A DNA stretch of 64,000 bases from Bacteroidales bacterium. GTDB taxonomy: Bacteria > Bacteroidota > Bacteroidia > Bacteroidales > P3. The notes beneath the pieces were generated by a model. The model saw only the letters and a list, made by a program, of their open reading frames with translations, had not been told where the DNA came from and ran no database searches. Every line of letters starts with the position of its first letter. Position 1 is the stretch's first letter. Positions 9,322 to 18,368 of this stretch are shown one piece after another. A program made the position numbers and the translations under genes. The stretch is from positions 62,001 through 126,000 of the forward strand of contig JAFWOP010000067.1 in the NCBI GenBank assembly GCA_017545365.1, written 5' to 3'.

Positions 9322-9353
9322 CAAATATACACTTTTTTCTGAAACTAGCAATG
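9322..9353 (-). promoter_or_regulatory. Predicted promoter of the five-gene RyR/protease/CHAT operon
   Basis: Minus strand -7 box TATATTTG (9322-9329) with an ATTG element 19 bp upstream (9349-9352). It leaves a leader of about 135 nt before the RyR gene. No other good -7 box lies inside the operon gaps, which are all under 20 bp, supporting one transcript. Confidence 0.5.
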
Positions 9354-9463
9354 TTTTTATATAAGGTGTGTCTCAATTTATAGCGCAACCTGTGAGGAAG
9401 CCGTTTTGCCTTTGGGAGCAGACGGTATCCGTTTTCTCCCCTCATAGGGGCATTATTAACTGA

Positions 9464-9565
9464 GAAGTGGCGTTATTGAAAAGCGTTTGAGTGAAGAGAC
9501 CAATTTACTAAAGCATCCTGTCTGACAAATCTTTCGGCTACAGCTACAATGCTCCTCTCCGCTTC
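9464..9565 (+). pseudogene. Decayed copy of the leader and first codons of the wzz-like gene
   Basis: This stretch aligns with 12392-12511, the upstream region and first codons of the Wzz-like gene. Shared blocks include GAAGTGGCGTTATT, TTTGAGTGAAGA, CCAATTTACTA, AAGCATC and TGTCTGACAAATCTTTCGGC. Relative to the intact copy it lacks about 18 bp and has CTG where the start ATG should be, so it cannot start the protein. It looks like a remnant left by duplication or insertion of the two genes that lie between the copies. Confidence 0.75.
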
Positions 9566-9633
9566 ATCGACGGTGCAAAGATACGACTTGTTTTTTGACC
9601 CCACCATCTTTCAACTGAAAAAGCAGCCTACTT

Positions 9634-9665
9634 TTTGTCCATTACGTAAACTTTTTGTATATTTG
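9634..9665 (+). promoter_or_regulatory. Predicted promoter for the exported-protein pair
   Basis: A -33 TTTG (9634-9637) and a -7 TATATTTG (9658-9665) are separated by 20 bp, a near-ideal Bacteroidota promoter. Transcription would begin near 9672, about 85 nt before the start codon at 9757. Confidence 0.6.
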
Positions 9666-9756
9666 CACTATCGGATTGTTGGATATATATGCTTGAAATT
9701 TGTCGCAAGAAATTGATATTAAACAATATTGTGTTACCAATTAAAGCTATTTGTCA

Positions 9757-11181
9757 ATGAAAAAAAAGTTTATTTTCTGTGTAATTATCGCGCTTGGGCT
9801 CGCTATGGCTAATGTGCATGCCCAAGTTTATGCGGAACTTAGTCCTAGTGGCAATACCGACCGAGGTATTATCCGCGAACAAAACATTTCTTATTACGAA
9901 GATGGAAATGGTCAGGGCTATTTTGTATATCTACCGTCTTTGTCTTCATTAACTGCCAACATAGTGAAAGTACCTGAGAAATGGTCAATACACGACTTCC
10001 GTGTCATTGGCGATACCGCTTTTTTTTGCGGGACGGATTTAAACGACAAATCCGCATTGTTAGGCCATTTCAGTATAGGTCTCCTACAGTCTGGTTCGGG
10101 AACCATAAACTTCCGTCGCGACAACGGTATCCGAATGAGGATGGCAACACTTAACAGGATTGCTGTATACAAAGACAAAGTCAGTAGCACTGTCTCTGTC
10201 ATGTCTATAGGACGGGAAAGCACCGATGACCCTAACTTTGCTGGATGCGACCGCGTAGTTTATATTGATGACTATGCCGCTACAACCCGTTGCATTTTTA
10301 GTAATCCAAACGCCCCTTACGAACAATTTTGGGACGTGGTGCTGACCGACAATTATTTTGTAATGGCAGGGAAAATCAAGCCAGACTCCTTGACGATGCG
10401 CCGTGTGCCTATCGGCACAGGGCTTGCAGCATTCCCCACACTTTTTTCAAATGGATACAAATACCATTGTTCAAACGAGTTAAAGAGCGGCGTTCGTGCC
10501 ACACATATAACAAACGATGATATTGTCATGGCTGCATATCTGTCAGAATCATCAACCTCAGAAATATGGATGCACCTATTCACAATAGATGTTTTACCAG
10601 CCTCTATGAACTACCACCAGAAACCCTATATGCCTCTCTTCCCCTACCCGACAGGAGACCTTTTGCCTCCAAGAGACATGGTATATCTGCCAGACTCTAC
10701 GGCTCTGATGGTGATAGATACAGACAATATTTCGAATAACCCAACCAAATCCTATATCCTCCGCCTGACGCCCTACCCCGTCGGAATGCCAATCGGGTCA
10801 TGGTATGTACCGTCTTATTACTATCACTACAACTCTTCGGTAACATACAAAAAATATAATTCCTTGATAAAGGTATCACCAACATGCTGCATGGCAGCGG
10901 CAGGCGACAAGTGGCTGATGATTGACCTACAGGATCCTTTGCTGCCTCATCAAACCAATACAAGCACTAACGATTGCATTATGTCGTACACCACAGACTG
11001 CTTTATTGTTGCCACTAGTCCTACTGAGTACATAAACGGCAACAAGCATGTGACTTACAATAAGGTAATGACGAGCAATACAAATGGGGTAGAGTCCAAT
11101 GTACACTTATTCCCATGCACTCCAGTCAGTGTGTGGCTAGACCATAATAAGACGAACAACTCAATAGAACAAACAGAATAG
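9757..11181 (+). CDS. Exported protein of unknown family
   Basis: A 474-residue protein. I take the ATG at 9757 (MKKKFIFCVIIALGLAMANVHA, a good signal peptide) rather than the TTG two codons earlier. The mature protein is rich in Tyr, Ser, Thr and Asn and alternates polar and aromatic residues, as in beta-rich surface proteins, but I see no known domain and no C-terminal T9SS sorting motif. It precedes a T9SS cargo gene by 28 bp on the same strand, so the two are probably co-expressed. Codon choice looks more A/T-rich than the Wzz/ligase genes that follow, consistent with separate arrival. Confidence 0.8.
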   Translation: MKKKFIFCVIIALGLAMANVHAQVYAELSPSGNTDRGIIREQNISYYEDGNGQGYFVYLPSLSSLTANIVKVPEKWSIHDFRVIGDTAFFCGTDLNDKSALLGHFSIGLLQSGSGTINFRRDNGIRMRMATLNRIAVYKDKVSSTVSVMSIGRESTDDPNFAGCDRVVYIDDYAATTRCIFSNPNAPYEQFWDVVLTDNYFVMAGKIKPDSLTMRRVPIGTGLAAFPTLFSNGYKYHCSNELKSGVRATHITNDDIVMAAYLSESSTSEIWMHLFTIDVLPASMNYHQKPYMPLFPYPTGDLLPPRDMVYLPDSTALMVIDTDNISNNPTKSYILRLTPYPVGMPIGSWYVPSYYYHYNSSVTYKKYNSLIKVSPTCCMAAAGDKWLMIDLQDPLLPHQTNTSTNDCIMSYTTDCFIVATSPTEYINGNKHVTYNKVMTSNTNGVESNVHLFPCTPVSVWLDHNKTNNSIEQTE

Positions 11182-11209
11182 TATAGAACAAACAAAATTG
11201 AAAAGCATT

Positions 11210-12274
11210 ATGAAGAACAATCATTTATTAACAGCCCTATTTGTTGTGCTGATGAGCTTATGGGCCAACCCTGCCGAGGCCCAGCCTGAAATAAGATACC
11301 CGAACCATGCATACCTATACTGGGATGAACCATGCGCCGATAGTCTTGAATATTCTACAGGGTATATGGGTATTACGGGTGGGCATCCGGTGTCTACAGA
11401 TTGTTCAATTAATCCATTTGGCAATATGGAAGAAAAACAAACCGTCTATGGGGTGGCTTTCCCCATAATAAGAAGCCACAACCCTATTTCATATGACTTA
11501 TTTCCCGACAAAAGAATAACGCTCGACATTATGCTGTATCAATTCACACCCGGAGACTCTGTCGTGCAACTGGTAAAGAGCCAAACATTCGTAGTGGAAC
11601 AAAACCAACAACCTGATTTGTTTATGTTATATAGACTAGGACACTATCCTGCACAACCAGTCCTAGATTCTTTCCGCAAATTTCCGATGTACGAGTTTTA
11701 TTTCGACGCACCCCAAGAAATGTCAGGCTACTTCTATGTCGGAATGCATTCAAGTGATACTACTTTTATGATCCCCATGGGAATTCAGTTCTTTGGTAAT
11801 CAGAGTCCGGTTTGCTGCCATAATGGTTATTTCGGAATTGTTGACATGGATAGGGATGTTATAATAAGGCTCTCAAACTATAATGTGAGGTGCGAAGGAA
11901 GCGAGATAAATGAATCTGATTTAGATGGTTTGACAGCCCCTCTGCCTGATACGGTTTTTACAATTGAGTCCCAGTTTGCCTTCCCAATAACCAAGCCCAG
12001 AGGGTATCTGTCCGCCACAACACCAATGGAGGAGGCGGGAAGTGTACGCCTGCTGCCCAACCCGGCAAAGAGGTGGGTGACAGTGGAGGCGGACCAGGCC
12101 ATAAGAGATGTGGAACTGACAGACATGGCAGGGCGTGTAGTACTTTCGGTGCAATCTGATGGAGTGGCCAAATCGGTGAAATTGGATGTGGGCCGACTGA
12201 CCAATGGCTGCTACATGGTGAGGGTGAAGACGGAGCGGGAAGCGTCGACCCTGAAGCTCGTGATTGATAATTGA
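11210..12274 (+). CDS. Type IX secretion system cargo protein with C-terminal sorting domain
   Basis: A 354-residue protein starting at the ATG at 11210, with a signal peptide (MKNNHLLTALFVVLMSLWANPAEA). The last 75 or so residues are a classic type A T9SS sorting domain: RLLPNPAKRWVTV, then DVELTDMAGRVVLS, LTNGCYMVRV and a final LKLVIDN. Such proteins cross the outer membrane through the T9SS and are anchored or released at the cell surface. The region between is not recognised. No T9SS structural gene lies in this window. The gene is the second of a two-gene unit that sits between two copies of the wzz-like gene start. Confidence 0.88.
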   Translation: MKNNHLLTALFVVLMSLWANPAEAQPEIRYPNHAYLYWDEPCADSLEYSTGYMGITGGHPVSTDCSINPFGNMEEKQTVYGVAFPIIRSHNPISYDLFPDKRITLDIMLYQFTPGDSVVQLVKSQTFVVEQNQQPDLFMLYRLGHYPAQPVLDSFRKFPMYEFYFDAPQEMSGYFYVGMHSSDTTFMIPMGIQFFGNQSPVCCHNGYFGIVDMDRDVIIRLSNYNVRCEGSEINESDLDGLTAPLPDTVFTIESQFAFPITKPRGYLSATTPMEEAGSVRLLPNPAKRWVTVEADQAIRDVELTDMAGRVVLSVQSDGVAKSVKLDVGRLTNGCYMVRVKTEREASTLKLVIDN

Positions 12275-12308
12275 AACAACCCAGTCCCACCGCCGTAAAT
12301 ACGTTACT

Positions 12309-12358
12309 GATTGCTTGATTGTTTGAGCATATTGACCGCGCCAACCACTCATGCATTT
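12309..12358. repeat. Dispersed intergenic repeat, copy 1
   Basis: GATTGCTTGATTGT followed by GAG, CCGCGCCA, CACTCA and GCATT. The same order of blocks recurs at 40004-40052, and related GCTTGAATG/TTGATTGC strings occur at about 13345-13410 (partly inverted) and 15485-15550. Read on the minus strand, copies 1 and 40004-40052 both open spurious ORFs beginning MSxWRGQ. Confidence 0.6.
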
Positions 12359-12391
12359 AAAGATTTTTTCTTGTTGGACAATATTAAAGGG

Positions 12392-12511
12392 GAAGTGGCG
12401 TTATTTGAAATTATTTGAGTGAAGAAACCAATTTACTACAAACATTAATAGAAAGCATCATGTCTGACAAATCTTTCGGCGACGGCTACGACCACAATGC
12501 GACACTGCGCT
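12392..12511 (+). repeat. Intact copy of the repeat also found at 9464-9565
   Basis: This is the upstream region and first 17 codons of the Wzz-like gene. It matches 9464-9565 over about 100 bp with one 18-bp gap. Together the two copies bracket the two exported-protein genes as degenerate direct repeats. Confidence 0.7.
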
Positions 12512-13341
12512 TTTTCGGCAAATGGTGGAAACTGCTCCTTTGGGTGTTCTGCATTGCCTTGGTTGCATCGTTGGTGGTGTCGCTCCTTATCACCCCACGT
12601 TATAAGGCTACGGCCACCCTGTTCCCCACCAACTCCAACCGCCTGAGCAAGGCCATCATGGACTATCATTACAGCTTGGACTTTATGGATTATGGCATTG
12701 AGCGCGACTGCGAATACTGCATACAGATTCTCTTGTCTGAGTCCATGGAACGCGATGTGTGTTCTCACTTCAACCTGATGGAGCACTACGGCATCAGCAA
12801 CGATGACCCCCACAAGATGTTCAAGCTGCATGAGCAATATCGCGGCAATGTGCATGTGAAACGTACCGAGTACCTCGGTGTCGAGGTGTCGGTGCTGGAT
12901 GTGGACCCGCAGTGGGCGGCAGATATGACCAACTATATCGCTGCCAACTACGACAGCGTGTGTCACCGCATCCATCATGCCCGCGCATGCAATGCCGCCG
13001 ACATCATGGATGGGGTCTGCACCCGTCTCGGCGAGGAGATACGCGACCTGCAGGACAGCCTCCGTCGCAACCCCCAGTACTCGCTGGCCCTTACCCAGCT
13101 TATTAACGAGAAGTGCCACGAGCTGGCCGACCTCGAAACGCGCTCCGCCCAGACGCATGTGGACATGAATGAGAACGTGAGCTATAAGTTCCTCCTCGAC
13201 GAGGCTGTGGCTGCCGACAAGAAGGCCTACCCCAAGCGCAGCATCATCGTTGCCCTCGGTACCTTCGGTGCTGTGGTGATGTGCATATTGGTGCTGCTGC
13301 TGATTGATGCGGCTAAAAAGGAGGAAGAAGAGAAACAATGA
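12460..13341 (+). CDS. Wzz-like polysaccharide chain-length determinant protein
   Basis: A 293-residue inner-membrane protein. I choose the ATG at 12460 (MSDKSFGDGYDHN) over the upstream alternative in the repeat region. It has one helix near residues 24-46 (WWKLLLWVFCIALVASLVVSLLI) followed by the family's TPRYKATATLFP, a long periplasmic region with a helical section (about 185-230), and a C-terminal helix (about 263-285, SIIVALGTFGAVVMCILVLLL). That topology is typical of Wzz/GumC co-polymerases that set the chain length of surface polysaccharide. Its neighbour encodes an O-antigen ligase/polymerase-like protein. No tyrosine-kinase domain is fused. Confidence 0.85.
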   Translation: MSDKSFGDGYDHNATLRFFGKWWKLLLWVFCIALVASLVVSLLITPRYKATATLFPTNSNRLSKAIMDYHYSLDFMDYGIERDCEYCIQILLSESMERDVCSHFNLMEHYGISNDDPHKMFKLHEQYRGNVHVKRTEYLGVEVSVLDVDPQWAADMTNYIAANYDSVCHRIHHARACNAADIMDGVCTRLGEEIRDLQDSLRRNPQYSLALTQLINEKCHELADLETRSAQTHVDMNENVSYKFLLDEAVAADKKAYPKRSIIVALGTFGAVVMCILVLLLIDAAKKEEEEKQ

Positions 13342-13429
13342 ATGCTTGAATGCTTGAATGTGTTAATGCTTGAGTGACAATTACTCAGACAATCAAGCAA
13401 TCCTTGAAAATTCTCAATTCTTAAGTAAT

Positions 13430-14890
13430 ATGAAAAGCCGTTGGCTACAGAAAAACAAGGCAGCCGTCATCGCCGTAGGGGTGACGCTGCTTTTTGCCGT
13501 GGCCAATTCGGTTCTCTTGCTCAAGGATTTCTATTATCTGTCGCTTGTCCCGTTGGCGGGGTTGGTGCTGCTGCTGTTTGTCGTGCGGTTCGAAACGGGG
13601 CTGCTCAGCATGGCGTTGATGACCCCCTTCGCCATCAACATGGCCCTCATGCCCAAGATGGAGCTGTCGATGCCGGTGGAGCCGATGATGATATTGTTCA
13701 CGCTGATGTTCTTCTTCCGCGTGTTGGCCAGCCGCAGCTACGACCTCCGTCTTTTGCGACACCCTGTGAGCATCGCCCTGCTGGCGTCGTTGGCATGGAT
13801 GCTCATCACTAGCTGCACCTCCACACTGCCGCTGGTGTCGTTCAAATACCTGCTGGCACGACTGTGGTTCGTGGTTCCTTTCTTTTTTGCTGCCGCCCAG
13901 GTGTTCCGCGACCGTCGTCGCATCCGCCAGTTCTTCTGGTGCTATGCCATAGGGCTGATAGCCGTTGTGTGTATTGCTACTGCTAAGACGGTGGGCAACT
14001 TCTCTGACCTTCAGACGCTGCACCGCGTCATGTGCCCCTTCTACAACGACCATACCGCCTACGGCTGTGTGATAGCCCTCTTCCTTCCTGCGGCATTCTA
14101 TTTCATATTCAGCCGTGGGAGCAAGGGATGGGCAAGGCTGTTCTTCTTCGGCATATTCGCGCTGCTTGTCGTAGGACTGTTTTTTTCCTACTGCCGTGCC
14201 GCCTGGCTGAGCGTGCTGGGTGCGATAGGGGTGTATGTGCTGATACGTATGGGTATGAAGGTGAAGTGGATGGTGTTGCTGTTCGGATTAGGGGTTGGCG
14301 TGTTCTTCGTCTATCAGAGCGACGTGCTGTATAGGCTTGGCAAGAACCATCAAGACAGCTCCTACGACCTGGCGGGGCAGATTAAGTCTATCTCCAACAT
14401 CTCCACCGATGCCAGCAATTTGGAGCGTCTGAACCGCTGGGCATCGGCCATCCGCATGTGGAAGGAGAACCCGCTGATGGGCTGCGGCCCTGGCACATAC
14501 CAGTTCCTCTATGCCAGCTACCAACGCAGCTACCAGCTGTCGACCATCAGCACCAATGCGGGCAATCTGGGCAATGCCCACAGCGAATATATCGGCCCGC
14601 TGACGGAGCAGGGGGTGCCGGGTGTGCTGCTGGTGGTGTGCGTCTTTATGGCCACTTTCGCCACCGGCGTGCGTGTCTACCGTACGGCCAAAGACAAACA
14701 GGTTGCCAACATGGCATTGGCTTTCACGCTGAGCCTGTTGACTTATTATATACACGGTGTCTTCAACAACTTCCTCGACACCGACAAACTCTCGGTGCCG
14801 TTTTGGGGCTTCACCGCCGTCATCGTCGCGCTGGATGTCTACAGCGAGAAGAAGGCCGCCGCGACAACAGCCCCTCACGATGAAACGTAG
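13430..14890 (+). CDS. O-antigen ligase / polymerase-like membrane protein (Wzy_C type)
   Basis: A 486-residue integral membrane protein with about ten to twelve helices. I choose the ATG at 13430 (MKSRWLQKNKAAVIAV) because the sequence before it is dispersed-repeat DNA. The large periplasmic loop contains NRWASAIRMWKENPLMGCGPGTYQ and NAHSEYIGPLTEQGVPG, the conserved Arg/His-containing motifs of the WaaL/Wzy_C superfamily (RxxxW..NPxxGxGxGxF; HNxYL). It probably joins or polymerises lipid-linked glycans at the outer face of the inner membrane. The gene follows wzz-like by 88 bp and overlaps the next gene by 11 bp. Confidence 0.85.
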   Translation: MKSRWLQKNKAAVIAVGVTLLFAVANSVLLLKDFYYLSLVPLAGLVLLLFVVRFETGLLSMALMTPFAINMALMPKMELSMPVEPMMILFTLMFFFRVLASRSYDLRLLRHPVSIALLASLAWMLITSCTSTLPLVSFKYLLARLWFVVPFFFAAAQVFRDRRRIRQFFWCYAIGLIAVVCIATAKTVGNFSDLQTLHRVMCPFYNDHTAYGCVIALFLPAAFYFIFSRGSKGWARLFFFGIFALLVVGLFFSYCRAAWLSVLGAIGVYVLIRMGMKVKWMVLLFGLGVGVFFVYQSDVLYRLGKNHQDSSYDLAGQIKSISNISTDASNLERLNRWASAIRMWKENPLMGCGPGTYQFLYASYQRSYQLSTISTNAGNLGNAHSEYIGPLTEQGVPGVLLVVCVFMATFATGVRVYRTAKDKQVANMALAFTLSLLTYYIHGVFNNFLDTDKLSVPFWGFTAVIVALDVYSEKKAAATTAPHDET

Positions 14891-15479
14891 CCTCATATTG
14901 TTGCTTGCCGTCTGTGCTCTGGGTGAGGTGCAGGCGCAGGGCGGAGCTTTGGATAAAGCCCCGTGGAACAACCACGCCTGGAGCGTACAAGATGTAGCAA
15001 TCCCCCTATTGCGAGAGGCTATCGACAATATCAACAACATACCCGACACGGCCGACCTGCTCATTGAAGAGGCCCGCAAGCATTTGGGCAAGCCCTACCA
15101 CTATGGGGGCAAAGGCCCCAAGGCGTTTGATTGTGCCGGCTTTGCCCGTTATGTGTATATGCAGTTCGGCTATGTGCTGCCTGGTGGCAGCGTCCCCCAG
15201 TATCGGTTGGGCCGGCATATCAACGACACCAAGCAACTGCAACGGGGCGACCTGGTCTTCTGGCAGGGCCGCTCGGGCACCGGCGGCGTAGGGCATACCG
15301 GCATCGTCACCGAGGTGGACACCGCCACGGGCGTGTTCCGCTTCATCCATGCCGCCACCAGCACAGGCGTGATACACTCCTACTCCAACGAGGCATACTA
15401 CGCCCGCCGTTACATCGGTGCCACCCGCATCATCGGCAACCGCAAGAAACCAGAAAGCCCGCTGCCACGGAGGAGATAA
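14880..15479 (+). CDS. NlpC/P60 family peptidoglycan endopeptidase
   Basis: A 199-residue secreted protein starting at the ATG at 14880, which overlaps the end of the ligase gene by 11 bp. A signal peptide (MKRSLILLLAVCALGEVQAQ) precedes the NlpC/P60 domain. The nucleophilic Cys85 sits in KAFDCAGFARYVY (usually DCSGF), followed by QRGDLVFW and His139 in GVGHTGIV. It should cut peptide crosslinks in the cell wall. Clustering with polysaccharide genes suggests wall remodelling linked to surface glycan assembly. Confidence 0.9.
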   Translation: MKRSLILLLAVCALGEVQAQGGALDKAPWNNHAWSVQDVAIPLLREAIDNINNIPDTADLLIEEARKHLGKPYHYGGKGPKAFDCAGFARYVYMQFGYVLPGGSVPQYRLGRHINDTKQLQRGDLVFWQGRSGTGGVGHTGIVTEVDTATGVFRFIHAATSTGVIHSYSNEAYYARRYIGATRIIGNRKKPESPLPRRR

Positions 15480-15622
15480 CCGTTTTGAATGTGTGAATGC
15501 TTGATTGCTTGAATGTGTGAGTCCTTGGCACATCAAAGACTAACACATTAGTAATGATAAAATAATAAGTTGTAACGATGTTGTCAAGTTTTTACACAAT
15601 AAACTTGGCTTGCTGTTGTCAT

Positions 15623-15752
15623 CATTGTCATCTTGTCATTAAGAACATCGTGAATGGGGAGTAAAAGAGCTAATATATTAATAAAGAAATAATTATATAT
15701 TTATATGGGCTTAAATGACTACTCACAAAAGCTTAATGACAAGATGACAATG
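15623..15752. repeat. Long-range inverted repeat (21-bp perfect arms) plus poly-G
   Basis: CATTGTCATCTTGTCATTAAG at 15623-15643 is the exact reverse complement of 15732-15752. The right arm is followed by further GACAATGAC units and then nine consecutive G at 15771-15779. The intervening 88 bp are A/T-rich. The 15480-16040 gap holds no gene I can support. The element could be a miniature transposon relic or a large hairpin. Confidence 0.7.
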
Positions 15753-16040
15753 ACAATATATGACAATGACGGGGGGGGGTAAATATATTTAACGTCTTGA
15801 AGGTCTGTTATTTGAAGTACTATTCGTATTTTTACAAAGTCATTTGTATATCCCATTTCGCCCTATTTTACCCCGTTGTTTGGCCTAGGTAACGGCTGAA
15901 ATGTGTCGTTGTGTCCTCGCTCGGGGAAGCGAACCTACGACGAACTTTCGACGGAGGTGGGAGAAAGAGACACTTTTAATTTTCACTTATCGTTACACCT
16001 TATTTTTTAATCGTTACTTAACATATACCGCTAACCTCTA

Positions 16041-18350
16041 TTATTGGGTACGCACCATGCCGTTGTCGTAGCCGCCGCCCTGGAGGGTCTTTTCGCCCTT
16101 GTGGAAGCTCTTGCCGTAGGACATCTGCCATGTGAGGCCGAGGACGAGCATGTTGCCGTTGTTGGCTGTCCAATTGGTGTGGCGGTAGGAATGCACCTCG
16201 CTGAGGCCGATGGTCTCGTACATGTACCCTTCGTTGTTGAAGGGACAGTGCCACGCAATCATGGCCTGCAGACTGCGCCAGCGGTACTGGATATAGATGG
16301 TTTGCGCCATCTCGTTCATTACGTAGTTCTCGCCGTGGAGTGTCCACTGTGGGAGAAGGGTGAAATTGGCTCCTGCCACAAAGCTGTTCCAGTAGAACTG
16401 TGCGTCGGCAGAGGCGGTGAGGTTATCCCTGGTGTGCAAAAAGAGGGGACCCTTGGAAGTGTAGTGGTAGTAGGTGGCATCAAGCGAGAGGTTGAGGTGC
16501 TGCCACAATCCCTGTGTACCCACCTGAGCGTAACCAAAGAGGCACTGCCAGAGGTCGGCATTGTGATAGCTACCGACGAAGAGGTCACGCGCGGGTTCGT
16601 AGATGTACGCGTTGAAGATGGGTTGAAACCGATGTATTGCGCCAGTGACTGCATGGGCGTACCAGCCCGAGGAGTGGGCATAGCGCAGCATCAGGCGGTT
16701 GGACAGTGTCTCGCTGGGCTTAAGGGTGGGGTTGCCCTCCATCCCCTCGACATCGTCGGTCTGCTGAAACACGGGCGATAGTTGCGAGAGAGAGGGCAGC
16801 GAGGGTGAGTACTGCGACATGGCGGTGAGCGACCACTGCGGGCTGATGCGCCATTGCAGGCGGGCGGTGCTGAGGTTGCGGAGATAAGTCCGTGCATCGT
16901 TACCGTCGGTGACATTAAGTAGCTTGGCACCCGTTCCAAGGAGGTAGGATGCCTTGCTGCCAAGTGTGCCTTGGATTTCGGCATAGAGGTAGCCGTTGTC
17001 CTTGGTCATGGCGGAGGTGGTATGCCTGTACTCGTTCTCGGCAAAGTTGTGCTGGTACTGGAGGCCGGTGCGGAAGACCGTTGTGCCGAGCTGCTTGCTG
17101 TATACCCCTTCGCCGCTGAGGGCGTAGCCGTGACCGTTGATGGCTGTAACGTATTGGGTATACACTGGGGCATCCACGGGGGTATGCCCGTAGGTGAGCG
17201 TGTTGTCATACTTGTTGATGGAGTACTCGCCCACCACGTTCAGCTCCACCTTTTGACCGCGGGGCAATTTGTGGGTATAGAAGAGGTCGAGCTTGGGCAT
17301 GTTGTCCTTCATATAGCTGTGCTGTGTCATGCTTTGCTCGGTGGTTATGCCGCGGTCGGTTTCGGTCATCGTGCCGACGGCATCGAGGGTCTTGGTGAAG
17401 AAGTTGTCCTGTAGCGAGGCGACAAACATGGTGCTGTCGTCGTGCTGGTAGGTGTATTCGGCGTTGAGGGTGTGGCTGATGTACCAGAACGGCATATTGG
17501 TGCGCTGGCTGCGGGTGACGGTGCGGGCTGAGTCGAAATAGCTGTCCTCCAGCTCGTAGGGCACACGGTCGTAGTTGCGGTAGCCGAGAGTGTACTCCAG
17601 TGCAAACTCGCTCTTGCCTTTGTGATAGCTGCCCTGTAGGTAGCCGTTGACAAAGCCGGTGGTGAGTGCCGACTGGGCCTGCGCCACAATGCTCCCGCCG
17701 TCTTCGCGCTCTTTCAGTATGATGTTGATGATGCCCGATGCGCCGCGGTCGAGATAGCGGGTGCCGGGATTGTTAGAGTATTCCACGCGCTTGATTTGGT
17801 CGGCCTTGAGATTGGCGAGTCGTGCCAAGGGGACTTCCTTGCCGTTGATTTGCAGGATGGCCATGCCTCCGTCGACGGTGATGGATTGCAATGCCACGTC
17901 GACCCGCAGACCTGGCAGGTTCAGCATGTCGAGCAACACCAATGTGTGTCCGGCAGCTTCCACTTCTTCCTTCTTAGGGAGCACCACAAAGCGATCGACT
18001 TCCTCGGTGGTGCGGTTGGCGGTGATGGTGACGGCGTCGAGTTGCTTGGCACTCATGGTCAGATCTCCAAGGTCGCCCAGACCGCAACGCACCGACACCC
18101 TCTCGTAACCCGCCGAGGAGGCGACAAGGTTGTATGTGCCTTCGTTGGCGGGTATTGTAAACGCGCCGTTCTCGTCGCTGGTGGTGCCGGCAAGAATGCT
18201 GTCGCTAACGATGTGTTTTAGTACCACGTTGGCGAAAGCCACAGGTTGGTGGTTGTCGTCTACCAGGCGGCCCGACACCTGCCCTGTCTGGGCGTGTAGC
18301 GTAGTGGTCATGCCCAGTACAGAAAGCAGAAGAAATGTAAGTCTTTTCAT
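16041..18350 (-). CDS. TonB-receptor-like outer-membrane beta-barrel protein
   Basis: A 769-residue outer-membrane protein. A signal peptide (MKRLTFLLLSVLGMTTTLHA) is followed by a carboxypeptidase-regulatory-like domain (GQVSGRLVDDNHQPVAFANV, about 22-110), a plug-like domain (about 110-215, including INGKEVPLARLANLKADQIKRVEY and RYLDRGASGIINIIL), and a long beta-barrel to the C-terminus. It matches the Bacteroidota outer-membrane beta-barrel family that lacks a SusD partner. It is the last gene of the sigma/anti-sigma operon (18 bp from the gene before), so its expression is probably under ECF sigma control. Confidence 0.88.
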   Translation of the reverse strand: MKRLTFLLLSVLGMTTTLHAQTGQVSGRLVDDNHQPVAFANVVLKHIVSDSILAGTTSDENGAFTIPANEGTYNLVASSAGYERVSVRCGLGDLGDLTMSAKQLDAVTITANRTTEEVDRFVVLPKKEEVEAAGHTLVLLDMLNLPGLRVDVALQSITVDGGMAILQINGKEVPLARLANLKADQIKRVEYSNNPGTRYLDRGASGIINIILKEREDGGSIVAQAQSALTTGFVNGYLQGSYHKGKSEFALEYTLGYRNYDRVPYELEDSYFDSARTVTRSQRTNMPFWYISHTLNAEYTYQHDDSTMFVASLQDNFFTKTLDAVGTMTETDRGITTEQSMTQHSYMKDNMPKLDLFYTHKLPRGQKVELNVVGEYSINKYDNTLTYGHTPVDAPVYTQYVTAINGHGYALSGEGVYSKQLGTTVFRTGLQYQHNFAENEYRHTTSAMTKDNGYLYAEIQGTLGSKASYLLGTGAKLLNVTDGNDARTYLRNLSTARLQWRISPQWSLTAMSQYSPSLPSLSQLSPVFQQTDDVEGMEGNPTLKPSETLSNRLMLRYAHSSGWYAHAVTGAIHRFQPIFNAYIYEPARDLFVGSYHNADLWQCLFGYAQVGTQGLWQHLNLSLDATYYHYTSKGPLFLHTRDNLTASADAQFYWNSFVAGANFTLLPQWTLHGENYVMNEMAQTIYIQYRWRSLQAMIAWHCPFNNEGYMYETIGLSEVHSYRHTNWTANNGNMLVLGLTWQMSYGKSFHKGEKTLQGGGYDNGMVRTQ

Positions 18351-18368
18351 GTTATCTATTATTGATTA

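Noticed and set aside
11921..12352. Minus-strand ORF beginning MSGWRGQYAQTIKQS, similar to one at 39790-40047
   Set aside because: The similarity comes from the dispersed intergenic repeat; the rest overlaps real genes in other frames.
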